In this document: piece after piece, positions 8,635-18,143 of the stretch | How positions within the stretch are numbered: the first letter of the stretch is position 1 | Layout of the letters: each line of letters begins with the position of its first letter | Assembly: GCF_043555985.1 (NCBI RefSeq) | Contig: NZ_JBIGIC010000013.1 | Location: forward strand, 1 to 64,000 | Direction of reading: 5' to 3' | DNA length: 64,000 nucleotides | Origin: Pelomonas candidula | GTDB lineage: Bacteria > Pseudomonadota > Gammaproteobacteria > Burkholderiales > Burkholderiaceae_C | Notes under the pieces: model-generated | What the model saw: the letters and a program-made list of their open reading frames with translations, nothing else | Databases searched by the model: none | What the model was told of the DNA's origin: nothing | Made by a program: the position numbers and the translations under genes

Positions 8635-9507
8635 TCAGGCGACGGCGTCCGCGCTCTGGCGCTGGAGCATGGCGAGCTGGCGGGCGATGGTCTCGCGCAG
8701 CTGGCGGCGGTCCACGATCATGTCGACAGCGCCCTTCTCCATCAGGAACTCGGCGCGCTGGAAGCCCGGGGGCAGCTTCTCGCGTACGGTGTTCTCGATG
8801 ACGCGCGGGCCGGCAAAGCCGATCAGCGCCTTGGGCTCGGCCAGCACGATGTCGCCCACGAAGGCGAACGAGGCCGACACGCCCCCCATCGTCGGGTCGG
8901 TCAGCACGCTGATGTAGGGCAGCTTGGCCTTGGCCAGACGGGTCAGCGACGCGTTGGTCTTGGCCATCTGCATCAGGCTCAGCAGGCCTTCCTGCATCCG
9001 CGCGCCGCCGGTGGCGGTGAAGCAGATGAAGGGCGTCTTCTGCTCGATAGCCGTCTCGACGCCGCGCACGAAACGCTCGCCGACAACGGAGCCCATGGAG
9101 CCGCCCATGAAGTCGAACTCGAAGCAGGCCGCGACGACGGGAACGCTCATCACGGCGCCGCCGATGACCACCAGCGCATCGGTCTCACCGGTGGATTCCA
9201 GCGCTTCCTTCAGGCGGTCGGGGTACTTCTTGCTGTCCTTGAACTTCAGCGCGTCGACTGGCAGGACTTCCTGGCCGATTTCGTAGCGGCCTTCAGCGTC
9301 CAGGAACGCATCCAGGCGCGGCCGCGCGCCGATGCGGTGGTGGTGCGAGCACTTGGGGCAGACGTTGATGTTCTGCTCCAGGTCGGTCTTGTAGAGCACC
9401 GTCTCGCAGCTCGGGCACTTGATCCACAGGCCCTCGGGGACCGTGCGGCGGTCGGCGGGATCGCCTTGCTGGATCTTGGGCGGGAGAAGTTTGTCGAGCC
9501 AACTCAT
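8635..9507 (-). CDS. accD: Acetyl-CoA carboxylase carboxyltransferase subunit beta
   Basis: Pairs with AccA to move carboxyl from carboxybiotin to acetyl-CoA, giving malonyl-CoA. 290 residues. The N-terminal zinc ribbon has C31, C34, C50 and C53 (CPSC and CPKC), and the crotonase-like domain carries TGGARMQEG. It lies three bases after the trpA stop. The trpF-trpB-trpA-accD-folC order is common in beta- and gammaproteobacteria. Confidence 0.97.
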   Translation of the reverse strand: MSWLDKLLPPKIQQGDPADRRTVPEGLWIKCPSCETVLYKTDLEQNINVCPKCSHHHRIGARPRLDAFLDAEGRYEIGQEVLPVDALKFKDSKKYPDRLKEALESTGETDALVVIGGAVMSVPVVAACFEFDFMGGSMGSVVGERFVRGVETAIEQKTPFICFTATGGARMQEGLLSLMQMAKTNASLTRLAKAKLPYISVLTDPTMGGVSASFAFVGDIVLAEPKALIGFAGPRVIENTVREKLPPGFQRAEFLMEKGAVDMIVDRRQLRETIARQLAMLQRQSADAVA

Positions 9508-9510
9508 GCG

Positions 9511-10314
9511 TCAGTCCTTCTTGTCGAGTGCGGCGCGGATTTCACGGATGAACGCGGCGCCGGTAGAGGCGACATTATCGGCCGGCTGGCGCTCCAGCAG
9601 TTCGACCAGCTTGGAGCCGATGACAACCGCGTCCGAAACGTCGGCCACGGCGCGCGCCGTCGCACCGTCACGGATACCGAAACCGACGCCCACCGGCGTG
9701 CTGACATGCTGGCGGATTCGGGGGACAGCTTCGGCGACAGCAGCGGTGTTGAGGTGGCCGGCGCCGGTCACACCCTTCAACGACACGTAGTAGACATAGC
9801 CGCTGGCCAACCTGCCGACCTGGGCCATGCGCGCCTCGGTGGACGTAGGCGCCAGCAGGAAGATCGCGTCCATGTTCGCGGCGCGCAGCTTGGCGGCGAA
9901 GTCTTCGCACTCCTCGGGCGGATAGTCGACGATCAGCACGCCATCGACACCTGCAGCGGCCGCGTCAGCCACGAAGGTGTCCAGGCCGTAGTGCTCGACC
10001 GGGTTGGCATAGCCCATCAGCACCAGCGGCGTCGTGTCGTTGCGGGCGCGGAACTCGCGCACATAGGCGAGCACCTTGCGCAGCCCGATGCCGTGCTTCA
10101 GCGCGCGCTCACCGGCCCGCTGGATGACGGGGCCGTCGGCCATCGGGTCGGAGAACGGCACGCCCAGCTCGATGACGTCGGCACCGGCCTCGGCCATGGC
10201 CAGCAGCAGATCGACGGTGACGCCCGGGTGCGGGTCACCGGCGGTGACGAAGGGGATCAGCGCCTTGCGGCCTTGCGCTTGAAGCGCGTCAAACGTGGTC
10301 TTGATGCGGCTCAT
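9511..10314 (-). CDS. trpA: Tryptophan synthase alpha chain
   Basis: Cleaves indole-3-glycerol phosphate to indole, which is channelled to TrpB. A 267-residue TIM barrel. The catalytic acids are E49 (VIELGVPFSDP) and D60 (MADGPVIQ), and GFGI of the phosphate site is present late in the chain. The start overlaps the trpB stop (ATGA at 10311-10314), suggesting coupled, equimolar synthesis with TrpB. Confidence 0.97.
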   Translation of the reverse strand: MSRIKTTFDALQAQGRKALIPFVTAGDPHPGVTVDLLLAMAEAGADVIELGVPFSDPMADGPVIQRAGERALKHGIGLRKVLAYVREFRARNDTTPLVLMGYANPVEHYGLDTFVADAAAAGVDGVLIVDYPPEECEDFAAKLRAANMDAIFLLAPTSTEARMAQVGRLASGYVYYVSLKGVTGAGHLNTAAVAEAVPRIRQHVSTPVGVGFGIRDGATARAVADVSDAVVIGSKLVELLERQPADNVASTGAAFIREIRAALDKKD

Positions 10315-11564
10315 TGCTTCACCTTCTCACCCGCCTGGGACGGACGATCGAAATACGCAGCGCCGGACAGGTCGGCCACGGTGCCGATGTCCTTGTCGCC
10401 ACGGCCGGAGAGGTTCACGAGCAAGACCTTGTCCTGGGAAAGCGTCGGCGCGAGCTTGATGGCATGCGCGACGGCGTGGCTGGATTCGAGGGCGGGGATG
10501 ATGCCCTCCGTGCGGCACAGGCGGTGGAACGCAGCGAGCGCCTCGGCATCAGTGACGCCGACGTACTCGGCACGGCCGATGTCCTTCAGATGCGCGTGCT
10601 CGGGGCCGACGCCGGGGTAGTCCAGGCCGGCGGAGATCGAGTGCGTCTCGATGATCTGGCCGTCCTCGTCCTGCAGCAGGTAGGTGCGGTTGCCATGCAG
10701 CACGCCGGGGCTGCCGGCGGTCAGCGTGGCCGCGTGCTTGCCGCTGGCAACGCCCTGCCCTTCGGCTTCGACACCGATCAGGCGCACGTTCTCGTGCGGG
10801 ATGTAGGGGTGGAAGATGCCGATCGCGTTGGACCCACCGCCCACGCAGGCAATGACGGCGTCTGGCTGACGGCCGGTCATCTCGGGCATCTGCTCCAGGC
10901 ACTCCAGGCCGATGATGCGCTGGAAGTCGCGCACCATCATCGGGTAGGGGTGCGGGCCGGCCACGGTGCCGATGATGTAGAAGGTGTTCTCGACGTTGGT
11001 GACCCAGTCACGCATCGCCTCGTTGAGCGCGTCCTTCAGCGTCTTGCTGCCGCTCTCCACGGGCACGACGGTCGCGCCGAGCAATTTCATGCGGTAGACG
11101 TTGGGCGACTGGCGCTTCACGTCCTCGCTGCCCATGTAGACCACGCATTCCAGGCCGTAGCGCGCGCAGATCGTCGCCGTGGCCACGCCGTGTTGGCCGG
11201 CCCCGGTCTCGGCGATGACCCGCGGCTTGCCCATGCGCTTGGCCAGCAGCGCCTGGCCGATGACGTTGTTGATCTTGTGCGCACCGGTGTGGTTCAGGTC
11301 TTCGCGCTTCAGGTAGACCTGCGCGCCGCCGAGCTCACGGCTCAGGCGGTCGGCGTGGTAGATCGGGCTGGGGCGGCCGACGAAGTGCTTCAGCTCCTTC
11401 TTGTACTCGGCCAGGAACTCCGGATCGTTCTGGTAGTGCGCGTAGGCGTCCTTCAACTGGTCCAGCGCGTGGACAAGGGTCTCGGAGACGAAGCTGCCGC
11501 CGTACGTCGGCGTGCCCGCATGGCGGAAATGCCCGGTGGCATCGGGCTGGTTGTACTCAAACAT
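10311..11564 (-). CDS. trpB: Tryptophan synthase beta chain
   Basis: PLP enzyme joining indole and serine to make tryptophan. 417 residues. The PLP lysine is K97 in HTGAHKINN, and GGGSNAIG binds the cofactor phosphate. It is 12 bp downstream of trpF and overlaps trpA. No trp leader peptide or attenuator is visible upstream, because the unit is entered from truA. Confidence 0.98.
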   Translation of the reverse strand: MFEYNQPDATGHFRHAGTPTYGGSFVSETLVHALDQLKDAYAHYQNDPEFLAEYKKELKHFVGRPSPIYHADRLSRELGGAQVYLKREDLNHTGAHKINNVIGQALLAKRMGKPRVIAETGAGQHGVATATICARYGLECVVYMGSEDVKRQSPNVYRMKLLGATVVPVESGSKTLKDALNEAMRDWVTNVENTFYIIGTVAGPHPYPMMVRDFQRIIGLECLEQMPEMTGRQPDAVIACVGGGSNAIGIFHPYIPHENVRLIGVEAEGQGVASGKHAATLTAGSPGVLHGNRTYLLQDEDGQIIETHSISAGLDYPGVGPEHAHLKDIGRAEYVGVTDAEALAAFHRLCRTEGIIPALESSHAVAHAIKLAPTLSQDKVLLVNLSGRGDKDIGTVADLSGAAYFDRPSQAGEKVKQ

Positions 11565-11576
11565 GGGTTTCCTCGG

Positions 11577-12203
11577 TCAGGTCAGTCCTGCATCGGCGCG
11601 CTTCACGGCACGGCAGAACTCATGGATCAGGTCGGCGCTCTTGATGCCCTTGGACACCTCGACGCCGGAACTCACATCAACGGCCCAGGGCCGCACCTGC
11701 GCGATGCCATCGACGACGTTTGCTGCATTCAACCCACCAGACAAAACGAGGCGAGAGCTGACGCTTGGAGGAATGAGTGACCAATCGAAGACCTTGCCGC
11801 CACCGCCATAGCCGTCGACATGGGCGTCGAGCAGCAAGGCCTGGGCGTTGGGAAATTGAGTGGCGAAGTCTAGCAAATCGACCCCCGGCGCCATGCGGGC
11901 GGCGCGCAGGTAGGGCCGGTTGACGCGGTCGCAGTCGGCCGGCGTTTCATCGCCGTGGAACTGCACGAGCATGTTGGGCAGCGCGTCGAAGCCGGCTTGC
12001 AGTTCGGCGTCCGTCGCATTGACGAACAAGCCGACCGGCGTGACGAACGGCGGCAGCAGCTTCGCTAGCGCCCTCGCCCGCTCAGGCGTCACGGCGCGCG
12101 GACTCTTGGCATAAAAGACGAAGCCGATGGCGTCGGCACCAGCCGAGACTGCGGCCTCGACGTCGGCCTCACGGGTCAGGCCACAGATCTTGATTCGTGT
12201 CAT
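11577..12203 (-). CDS. trpF: Phosphoribosylanthranilate isomerase
   Basis: Amadori rearrangement of phosphoribosylanthranilate in tryptophan synthesis. A 208-residue TIM barrel beginning MTRIKICGLTR with the general base Cys7. QFHGDE mid-chain and LSGGL near the C-terminus are family motifs. The reading frame stays open upstream, but the start at 12203 is set by the conserved N-terminus and by its ATGA overlap with the truA stop (12200-12203). Confidence 0.96.
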   Translation of the reverse strand: MTRIKICGLTREADVEAAVSAGADAIGFVFYAKSPRAVTPERARALAKLLPPFVTPVGLFVNATDAELQAGFDALPNMLVQFHGDETPADCDRVNRPYLRAARMAPGVDLLDFATQFPNAQALLLDAHVDGYGGGGKVFDWSLIPPSVSSRLVLSGGLNAANVVDGIAQVRPWAVDVSSGVEVSKGIKSADLIHEFCRAVKRADAGLT

Positions 12204-12982
12204 GGGAGCCAGGTCAGTGCCGCGACGTCGCGCGGGATGTCGAGTTCGGCATCGTAGATCGGGCCGAGGAAATAGAGCCCGTCGGGGGCAAAGGTCGGCG
12301 CAGCCACCTTGCGGTCGCGCGCGGCCAGCACGTCGCTGACCCAGTCCGCCGAACGCGTGCCGCTGCCCACAGCCAGGATGCAGCCCATCAGGTTGCGCAC
12401 CATGTGGTGCAGGAAGGCGCTGGCCTCGAACTCGAAGCGCCAGTAGGCGCCGCGACGCTGCACGGTGATCTCGCGCAGCGTCTTCACCGGCGACGCGGCC
12501 TGGCATTCGGAGGAGCGGAAGGACGAGAAGTCGTGCTCGCCGATCAGCCGCTCAGCGGCGGCCTCCAGCGCGGCCTGATCCAGCGGGCGAAAGATCCAGC
12601 CGCACTGCCCCGACTCGATGGCCGGCCGCACGGCCGACTCCAGCAGCAAGTAGGCGTAGCGCCTGCCACGCGCCGAGTTGCGCGCATGGAAGGCATCGCC
12701 AGGAAATCGACACCACTGGATGGCGATATCTGGCGGCAGGTAACGGTTGCTGCCGCGTACCCACGAGAACGGCTCACGGTCGACATCGGTGTCGAAATGG
12801 ATGACCTGGTTGATGCCGTGCACGCCGGTGTCGGTCCGGCCCGCGCAGATCGTGCGGATGGGCTGGGCGGCGAACGCGGACAGGCCTTTCTCCAACGCGT
12901 CCTGCACGGTGCGGCCGTTCGGCTGGCTCTGCCAGCCGTTGTAGCCGCCACCGCGGTAGCTCACGCCAAGTGCAACTCTCAT
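12200..12982 (-). CDS. truA: tRNA pseudouridine(38-40) synthase
   Basis: Makes pseudouridine at positions 38-40 of tRNA anticodon stems. The 260 residues include the catalytic Asp51 in AGRTDTGVH and the partner motif FLHHMVRN. A GAGG ribosome site precedes the start. It starts just past the fimV terminator, so it heads the truA-trpF-trpB-trpA-accD unit. The promoter would have to lie in or near the end of fimV. Confidence 0.97.
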   Translation of the reverse strand: MRVALGVSYRGGGYNGWQSQPNGRTVQDALEKGLSAFAAQPIRTICAGRTDTGVHGINQVIHFDTDVDREPFSWVRGSNRYLPPDIAIQWCRFPGDAFHARNSARGRRYAYLLLESAVRPAIESGQCGWIFRPLDQAALEAAAERLIGEHDFSSFRSSECQAASPVKTLREITVQRRGAYWRFEFEASAFLHHMVRNLMGCILAVGSGTRSADWVSDVLAARDRKVAAPTFAPDGLYFLGPIYDAELDIPRDVAALTWLP

Positions 12983-12990
12983 CGGACCTC

Positions 12991-13020
12991 AAAAGAAAAC
13001 GCCCGGCCAGGCCGGGCGTT
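12991..13020 (-). terminator. Terminator after fimV
   Basis: AACGCCCGGCC and GGCCGGGCGTT (13020-13010, 13008-12998) form a GC-rich stem followed on the minus strand by TTTTCTTTT. It lies within 10 bp of the truA start. Confidence 0.85.
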
Positions 13021-13039
13021 GAAGTATCGCGGCAGTGCT

Positions 13040-15565
13040 TTACCGCAGTTCGTTCAGCATCGCCTGCGCGCGGTCACGCAGCGAGCCGCTGGCGCGCTGG
13101 ATCAGTTCCTGCAGCACCTCGCGGGCACCTTCGGTGTCACCGATCTGGCGGAACTCGTCGGCCAGCTCCAACTGGCGAACCAGCGGATCGCCATCGTCGT
13201 CGCCCAGTGCATGCAAGGCGTCAGCCAGATGGTCGGGATTGGTCTCGCCGGGCTGCGTGGGCTCGCCGAGATCGAAGTCCAACTCGTTCGGTGCAGTCGC
13301 AGGCGTGGCCGTCGGGCTGGGCGTCAGGCCGCCCATGCCGCTGAGGTCGAAGCTCAGGTCCGGCGCGGGCGGCGCGGTGCGCGTACCGCGAGCGGAGATG
13401 TCGAAGTCCATCGTCATCGGCGCATGTTCGACCGAGGCAGGCATGGCCTGCGTCGCGGCCATGGCCGTCGGCGAGACAGGTTCGGGGGCATCGAGGTCCA
13501 GGTCCAGCGCCAGGTCGAAGCCGCTGACAGGTCCAGTGTCCGGGCCGCCACGGGTCATCGAATCGGTTCCCAGATGAGCCGCGGCAGCCTGCGCGCCGGT
13601 TGGCAGCGCCATCTGCGGCAGCGTGCTGGCGTTCATCGGCTCAGGGCGCAGCTCAGGGCCATCCTCACTCAGTGCAGGCGCACCGCCGGGCTGGTAGAGC
13701 GGATTGTCCGGATCGATGCCACGGCCCAGTTCCTGCGCCTTGGCCCAGTCCTCGCCGGAGCCCTTGGTCTCGGCGAACAGTTGCACGGCCAGTTGCTCGA
13801 AGCCCTTGGTGTCGCGGCGCTTGGCATAGACCTCCAGCAGCTTCAGGCGGATGGCCAGGCGTGTCGGGTTGGCCCGCAGAGCTTCCTTGAGGATTTCCTC
13901 GGCCTGCAGATCGCGGCCGTAGGCCAGGTAGACGTCGGCCTCGGCGACCGGGTCCACGTCGCCAATGGCATCGAGCTGGCTCAGCGAGTAGCTCATCGAC
14001 GACTGGCCGCTGTTCTGCGCGTCGCGCGTATCGACGCGCTGGCCACCGGTGCCGCCGAAGAACGAGTCGGGCTGCAGGCGGCTTTCGTGGAAGCCGGTCT
14101 CCGCCGCGTTGGCCGGGCGGCGCGAACGCAGGCGATAGAGGCCGAGGCCACCCAGCACGGCGACGAGAACACCGGCCAGCGGCAGCACGATGGGGCTGTC
14201 GAGCAACTGCTCGATGAAGCCCGGCGGCTCGGCAGCCGGCGGCGGAGCCAGCGGTGCGCTGGCGCGCGGTTGCGGCTTGGATGCCGCGGCGCTGGCTGCA
14301 GCAACGGCCGAGGCCGGCTCGACGGCCGGGACGACCGGCGCAGTGGGCAGCGCCGCAGCGACTGGCGCCGGTGCGGGCTCAAGCGCTGCGGAGGCCACCG
14401 GCGCGGGAGGCTTGCCCGCGGCGTTGGAGAGCTTCTTCAGTTCCTCGACGTTGCGCGTGAGTTCGGCAACGCGGGCAGCCGCGTCCTTCTTCTCAGTCTC
14501 CTTGGACAGCTTGGCCTCGCTGGCGCTGGATGCGCTGCCAGCCTTGCTGAGCGTGAGCTTGTCAGGCGTCGGCGCGGCCGCAGGCTTGCGATCCTCGACG
14601 GCCGCCTGCACCTGCCCCTTGGACTGGCGCTCGCTCTCGGTGCTCTGCAGCGTCGGCGCAGCCGAAGCAAGACGCTGGCGATAGGCGGAGAAGTCTGCGC
14701 TCTGGGCCAGGATGATCTGGCGCGCCTCGCTCGTGGAGATAGCTGCCAGGGCTTCGCTGGCGGGCACCTGCAACGTCGAGCCGGCCTTGAGCCGGTTCAT
14801 GTTGCCGTCGATGAAGGCGTCGGGGTTGTTGCGGAACAGGCCGACCAGCATCTGATCCAGCGAGATGCCACTGACTTGCGTACGGCCCGCAACCTTGGAC
14901 AGCGAGTCACCAGGTTGTACTCGGTACTCGGACCCAGCCACCACGGGCGGGCGCACGGCCACCGGCGCCGGCGCAGCGGCAGGCGGGCGGGCCACCGCGA
15001 TCGGTGCCGGCGCAATGCGCGGCAGGGCCGTCGTCGTGGACGGTGCCGGCGCGGGCACGGCCTCGCTGGAGGCCGCCGGTGCCGCGGCGATAGCTGGCGG
15101 CGCGGTGATGACGGGGGCGGGCTTGGGGAGGCTCGGCGGGTCGAACAGCAGCGTGTATTCGCGCACCAGGCGGCCGGTGGACCAGGTCAGCTCCAGGATG
15201 ACATCGACGAAGGGCTCCTGCACCGCGCGATCGCTGCTGACTCGCAGCACCGTGCGGCTGCCCTGGCGCAGGACCTGGACCTGGGCCGAGCTCAGCACGG
15301 CGTTGTAGTCCACGCCGGTCGCACGGTAGGCATCGGGCGGCGCGACACGCACCTTGAGCGTCGCTGCTTCTTCCGGCGTCAGGCTGGTGACGTCGATCTC
15401 GGCCCTCATGGTCTCGCCGAGCGCCGACTGCACGTTCAGCTTGCCCAGCCCCAGCGCCTGCGCGCCACCGGCGGCCACGAGCAGCGCAGCGGCCAGCGCG
15501 AGGTGATGGCGGGCGAACCCTGCCGGGCGGACTCCCCCGAATGCGTCGCGGATGTGGTCTTTCAA
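13040..15565 (-). CDS. fimV: FimV-like peptidoglycan-binding polarity/pilus protein
   Basis: An 841-residue inner-membrane protein of the FimV/HubP type, known from polar type IV pilus and twitching assembly. Order: signal peptide ending AQA at about 37; FimV N-terminal domain (LGLGKLNVQSALG...); Pro/Ala linker; LysM at about 211-275 (YRVQPGDSLSKVA); Ala-rich linker with a coiled stretch; one transmembrane helix near 458-482; acidic TPR-like cytoplasmic region; FimV C-terminal helix pair at about 790-841. I chose the TTG at 15565 because it follows GGGGA and puts the signal peptide at the start. An in-frame ATG at 15661 would add 32 residues and include a strong hairpin in the coding sequence. 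Confidence 0.9.
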   Translation of the reverse strand: MKDHIRDAFGGVRPAGFARHHLALAAALLVAAGGAQALGLGKLNVQSALGETMRAEIDVTSLTPEEAATLKVRVAPPDAYRATGVDYNAVLSSAQVQVLRQGSRTVLRVSSDRAVQEPFVDVILELTWSTGRLVREYTLLFDPPSLPKPAPVITAPPAIAAAPAASSEAVPAPAPSTTTALPRIAPAPIAVARPPAAAPAPVAVRPPVVAGSEYRVQPGDSLSKVAGRTQVSGISLDQMLVGLFRNNPDAFIDGNMNRLKAGSTLQVPASEALAAISTSEARQIILAQSADFSAYRQRLASAAPTLQSTESERQSKGQVQAAVEDRKPAAAPTPDKLTLSKAGSASSASEAKLSKETEKKDAAARVAELTRNVEELKKLSNAAGKPPAPVASAALEPAPAPVAAALPTAPVVPAVEPASAVAAASAAASKPQPRASAPLAPPPAAEPPGFIEQLLDSPIVLPLAGVLVAVLGGLGLYRLRSRRPANAAETGFHESRLQPDSFFGGTGGQRVDTRDAQNSGQSSMSYSLSQLDAIGDVDPVAEADVYLAYGRDLQAEEILKEALRANPTRLAIRLKLLEVYAKRRDTKGFEQLAVQLFAETKGSGEDWAKAQELGRGIDPDNPLYQPGGAPALSEDGPELRPEPMNASTLPQMALPTGAQAAAAHLGTDSMTRGGPDTGPVSGFDLALDLDLDAPEPVSPTAMAATQAMPASVEHAPMTMDFDISARGTRTAPPAPDLSFDLSGMGGLTPSPTATPATAPNELDFDLGEPTQPGETNPDHLADALHALGDDDGDPLVRQLELADEFRQIGDTEGAREVLQELIQRASGSLRDRAQAMLNELR

Positions 15566-15584
15566 GGCATTCCCCAAAGCAACA

Positions 15585-15608
15585 AGGCGGGGCAATGGGG
15601 CCCCGCCT
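15585..15608 (-). promoter_or_regulatory. Hairpin in the fimV leader
   Basis: AGGCGGGGC and GCCCCGCCT, a 9 bp perfect stem with a 6 nt loop, followed on the minus strand by TTGTTGCTTT, about 20 nt before the preferred fimV start. It looks like a terminator or attenuator but may only be a second asd terminator. Confidence 0.5.
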
Positions 15609-15802
15609 GTCTCGATCTTCAGCACGCGCTGCACGAACCTGGTCTGAAAACTGGTTTGCACGTTATGGCCGGCGTCGAGTTTCGAATCAAAAACACAACA
15701 GCATCAAGCATATACGCGGAAATGCTCAAGGGGTACCTGATGTGTCGCTTGGTTTCAATATCGACGCCAGGGTGAACCCTAGGTCCAAGCGTAAAAGACC
15801 GT

Positions 15803-15830
15803 AAGCAAAACAGGCCCCGAAGGGCCTGTT
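15803..15830 (-). terminator. Terminator after asd
   Basis: AACAGGCCC, loop TTCG, GGGCCTGTT, then TTTTGC on the minus strand. A 9 bp stem 12 bp past the asd stop. Confidence 0.85.
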
Positions 15831-15841
15831 CTCAGTTCAGA

Positions 15842-16960
15842 TCAGCGGTCCAGCAGGATGCGCAGCATGCGGCGCAGCGGCTCGGCCGCGCCCCACAGCA
15901 GCTGGTCGCCGATGGTGAAGGCGCCAACGTACTCGGGGCCCATCGCCAGCTTGCGCACACGCCCCACGGGAATGGTCATCGTGCCGGTGACGGCCACGGG
16001 CGTCAGGTGCTTGAGCGTCTCTTCGCGCGTGTTGGGCACGTACTGCACCCACTCGTTGTCGGCGCGGATCATGGCTTCGATGTCGGCCAGCGGCACATCC
16101 TTCTTCAGCTTGAAGGTCAGGGCCTGGCTGTGGCAGCGCATCGCACCGACGCGCACGCAGAAGCCGTCAACGGGGATGCCGTCGGAGCCGAGGATCTTGT
16201 TGGTCTCGGCCATGCCCTTCCACTCTTCCTTGGATTGGCCGTTGCCGAGGTCCTTGTCGATCCACGGGATCAGCGAGCCGCCCAGCGGCACGCCGAAGTT
16301 GGCGGTCTCGTCGGCGGACAGCGAACGCTGCTTGGCGATGACCTGGCGGTCGATCTCGAGGATGGCACTCTTGGGGTCGTCCAGCAGCGGCTTGACGGCG
16401 GCGTTCAGCGTGCCGTACTGCGTCAGCAGTTCGCGCATGTGCTGGGCGCCACCGCCGGAAGCGGCCTGGTAGGTCTGCGTGGACATCCACTCGACGAGGC
16501 CGGCCTTGTACAGCGCGCCCACGCCCATCAGCATGCAGCTGACGGTGCAGTTGCCGCCGACCCAGTTCTTGCCACCGGCCGCCAGCGCGTTCTTGATGAC
16601 GGGCATGTTGACCGGGTCGAGCACGATGACGGCGTCATCGTTCATGCGCAGCGAAGAAGCGGCATCGATCCAGTGCCCCGTCCAACCGACGGCACGCAGC
16701 TTGGGGAAGACTTCGTTGGTGTAGTCGCCGCCCTGGGCGGTGATGATGATGTCGCAGCGCTTGAGCTGGTCGATGTCGAACGCGTTCTGCAGCTTCGTCT
16801 CGTTCTTCGCCTGCGCAGGGGCATTGCCACCGGCGTTGGAGGTCGAGAAGAACAGCGGCTCGATCAGGTCGAAATCTGCTTCAGCGGTCATGCGGTCCAT
16901 CAGGACCGAGCCCACCATGCCACGCCAGCCTACGAGGCCTACCAAGGTCGTCATCATCAA
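15842..16960 (-). CDS. asd: Aspartate-semialdehyde dehydrogenase
   Basis: Reduces aspartyl phosphate to aspartate semialdehyde for lysine, threonine, methionine and diaminopimelate. The 370-odd residues fit the gammaproteobacterial-type enzyme. GWRGMVGS is the nucleotide loop, GGNCTVSCMLMG carries the catalytic Cys (first Cys of the pair), and RVGAMRCHSQ holds the substrate-binding His/Arg. Three ATG codons in a row open the gene. An AAAGGA ribosome site four bases before the first makes the second or third as likely as the first. Confidence 0.97.
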   Translation of the reverse strand: MMMTTLVGLVGWRGMVGSVLMDRMTAEADFDLIEPLFFSTSNAGGNAPAQAKNETKLQNAFDIDQLKRCDIIITAQGGDYTNEVFPKLRAVGWTGHWIDAASSLRMNDDAVIVLDPVNMPVIKNALAAGGKNWVGGNCTVSCMLMGVGALYKAGLVEWMSTQTYQAASGGGAQHMRELLTQYGTLNAAVKPLLDDPKSAILEIDRQVIAKQRSLSADETANFGVPLGGSLIPWIDKDLGNGQSKEEWKGMAETNKILGSDGIPVDGFCVRVGAMRCHSQALTFKLKKDVPLADIEAMIRADNEWVQYVPNTREETLKHLTPVAVTGTMTIPVGRVRKLAMGPEYVGAFTIGDQLLWGAAEPLRRMLRILLDR

Positions 16961-17001
16961 ATCCTTTGTCTAACGGTCACCAAACCCCATCCACTTTGGG
17001 C

Positions 17002-17019
17002 CCCGGCTCGTTCGCCGGG
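17002..17019 (-). promoter_or_regulatory. Hairpin between leuB and asd
   Basis: CCCGGC and GCCGGG, a 6 bp stem with a 6 nt loop, inside the 87 bp gap. There is no T-tract, so it may slow or process the transcript rather than end it. Confidence 0.35.
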
Positions 17020-17047
17020 TTTGGTTGGGGCGAGACGAGACGGAGCT

Positions 17048-18142
17048 TTAGCTCTTAATGGTTTTGGTGGTCGTAATGGCTTTGACGACAGCGTCGCCCA
17101 TCTCACGGGTCGAAACCTTCGTGGTGCCATCACTCCAGATGTCGGCCGTGCGCAAGCCCTGGGCCAGCACCGACTCAACCGCGGCTTCGATACGAGCAGC
17201 GGCTTCGGGCTGGTTGAGGGAGAACTTGAGCATCATGGCGGCGGACAGGATTGTAGCCAGAGGATTCGCAATCCCCTTGCCCGCGATGTCCGGCGCACTG
17301 CCGTGACTGGGCTCGTAGAGGCCCTTGTTGTTGGCGTCCAACGAGGCGGACGGCAGCATGCCGATGGAGCCAGTCAACATCGCGGCTTCGTCGGACAGGA
17401 TGTCGCCAAACATGTTGCCGGTCACGACGACGTCGAACTTCTTCGGCGCCTTGACGAGCTGCATCGCGGCGTTGTCAACGTACATGTGGTCCAGCTCCAC
17501 GTCGGGGTACTGGGCGTGGACTTCGATGACGATGTCCTTCCAGAACTGCGACGTCTCCAGCACGTTGGCCTTCTCGACGCTGGTCAGGCGCTTGTTGCGC
17601 TTTTGCGCGGCCTGGAAGGCGACGTGCGCGATGCGCTCGATCTCGGGGCGCGAGTAGCGCATCGTGTCGAAGGCTTCTTCGGCGCCGGGGAAGTGGCCGT
17701 CCACGGCCGTGCGGCGGCCGCGCGGCTGGCCGAAGTAGATGTCGCCGGTCAGTTCGCGGATCAGCAGGATGTCGAGACCGGCGACCAGCTCGGGCTTCAG
17801 CGACGACGCGTGCGTCAGCTGCTCGTAGCAGATGGCCGGGCGGAAGTTGGCAAAGAGCCCAAGCGCCTTGCGCAGGCCGAGGATCGCCTGCTCAGGGCGC
17901 AGCGAACGCTCAAGCTTGTCGTACTTCCAGTCGCCCACAGCGCCGAACAGCACGGCGTCGGCCTCCTGCGCCAGCTTCAGCGTGGCGGGAGGCAGCGGGT
18001 GGCCGCTGGTCTCGTAGGCCTTGCCGCCGACGTCGGCCCAGTCGAGCTGCAACGGCAGGTCGAGTGCGTTGAGGACCTTGACGGCCTCGGCCACGATTTC
18101 GGGGCCGATGCCGTCACCCGGCAGTACTGCAATCTTCTTCAT
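17048..18142 (-). CDS. leuB: 3-isopropylmalate dehydrogenase
   Basis: Oxidative decarboxylation of 3-isopropylmalate with NAD in leucine synthesis. A 364-residue protein of the isocitrate/isopropylmalate dehydrogenase family. PGDGIGPE stands at the N-terminus, and near the C-terminus EPSHGSAPDIAGKGIANP forms the NAD pocket. It begins one base after the leuD stop, so the leuC-leuD-leuB genes form one tight unit. Confidence 0.98.
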   Translation of the reverse strand: MKKIAVLPGDGIGPEIVAEAVKVLNALDLPLQLDWADVGGKAYETSGHPLPPATLKLAQEADAVLFGAVGDWKYDKLERSLRPEQAILGLRKALGLFANFRPAICYEQLTHASSLKPELVAGLDILLIRELTGDIYFGQPRGRRTAVDGHFPGAEEAFDTMRYSRPEIERIAHVAFQAAQKRNKRLTSVEKANVLETSQFWKDIVIEVHAQYPDVELDHMYVDNAAMQLVKAPKKFDVVVTGNMFGDILSDEAAMLTGSIGMLPSASLDANNKGLYEPSHGSAPDIAGKGIANPLATILSAAMMLKFSLNQPEAAARIEAAVESVLAQGLRTADIWSDGTTKVSTREMGDAVVKAITTTKTIKS

Positions 18143-18143
18143 C

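Noticed and set aside
12197..15775. A 1192-codon plus-strand open frame opposite truA and fimV
   Set aside because: Arg/His-rich, no domain, and opposite two clear genes with conserved motifs. A GC-content shadow.
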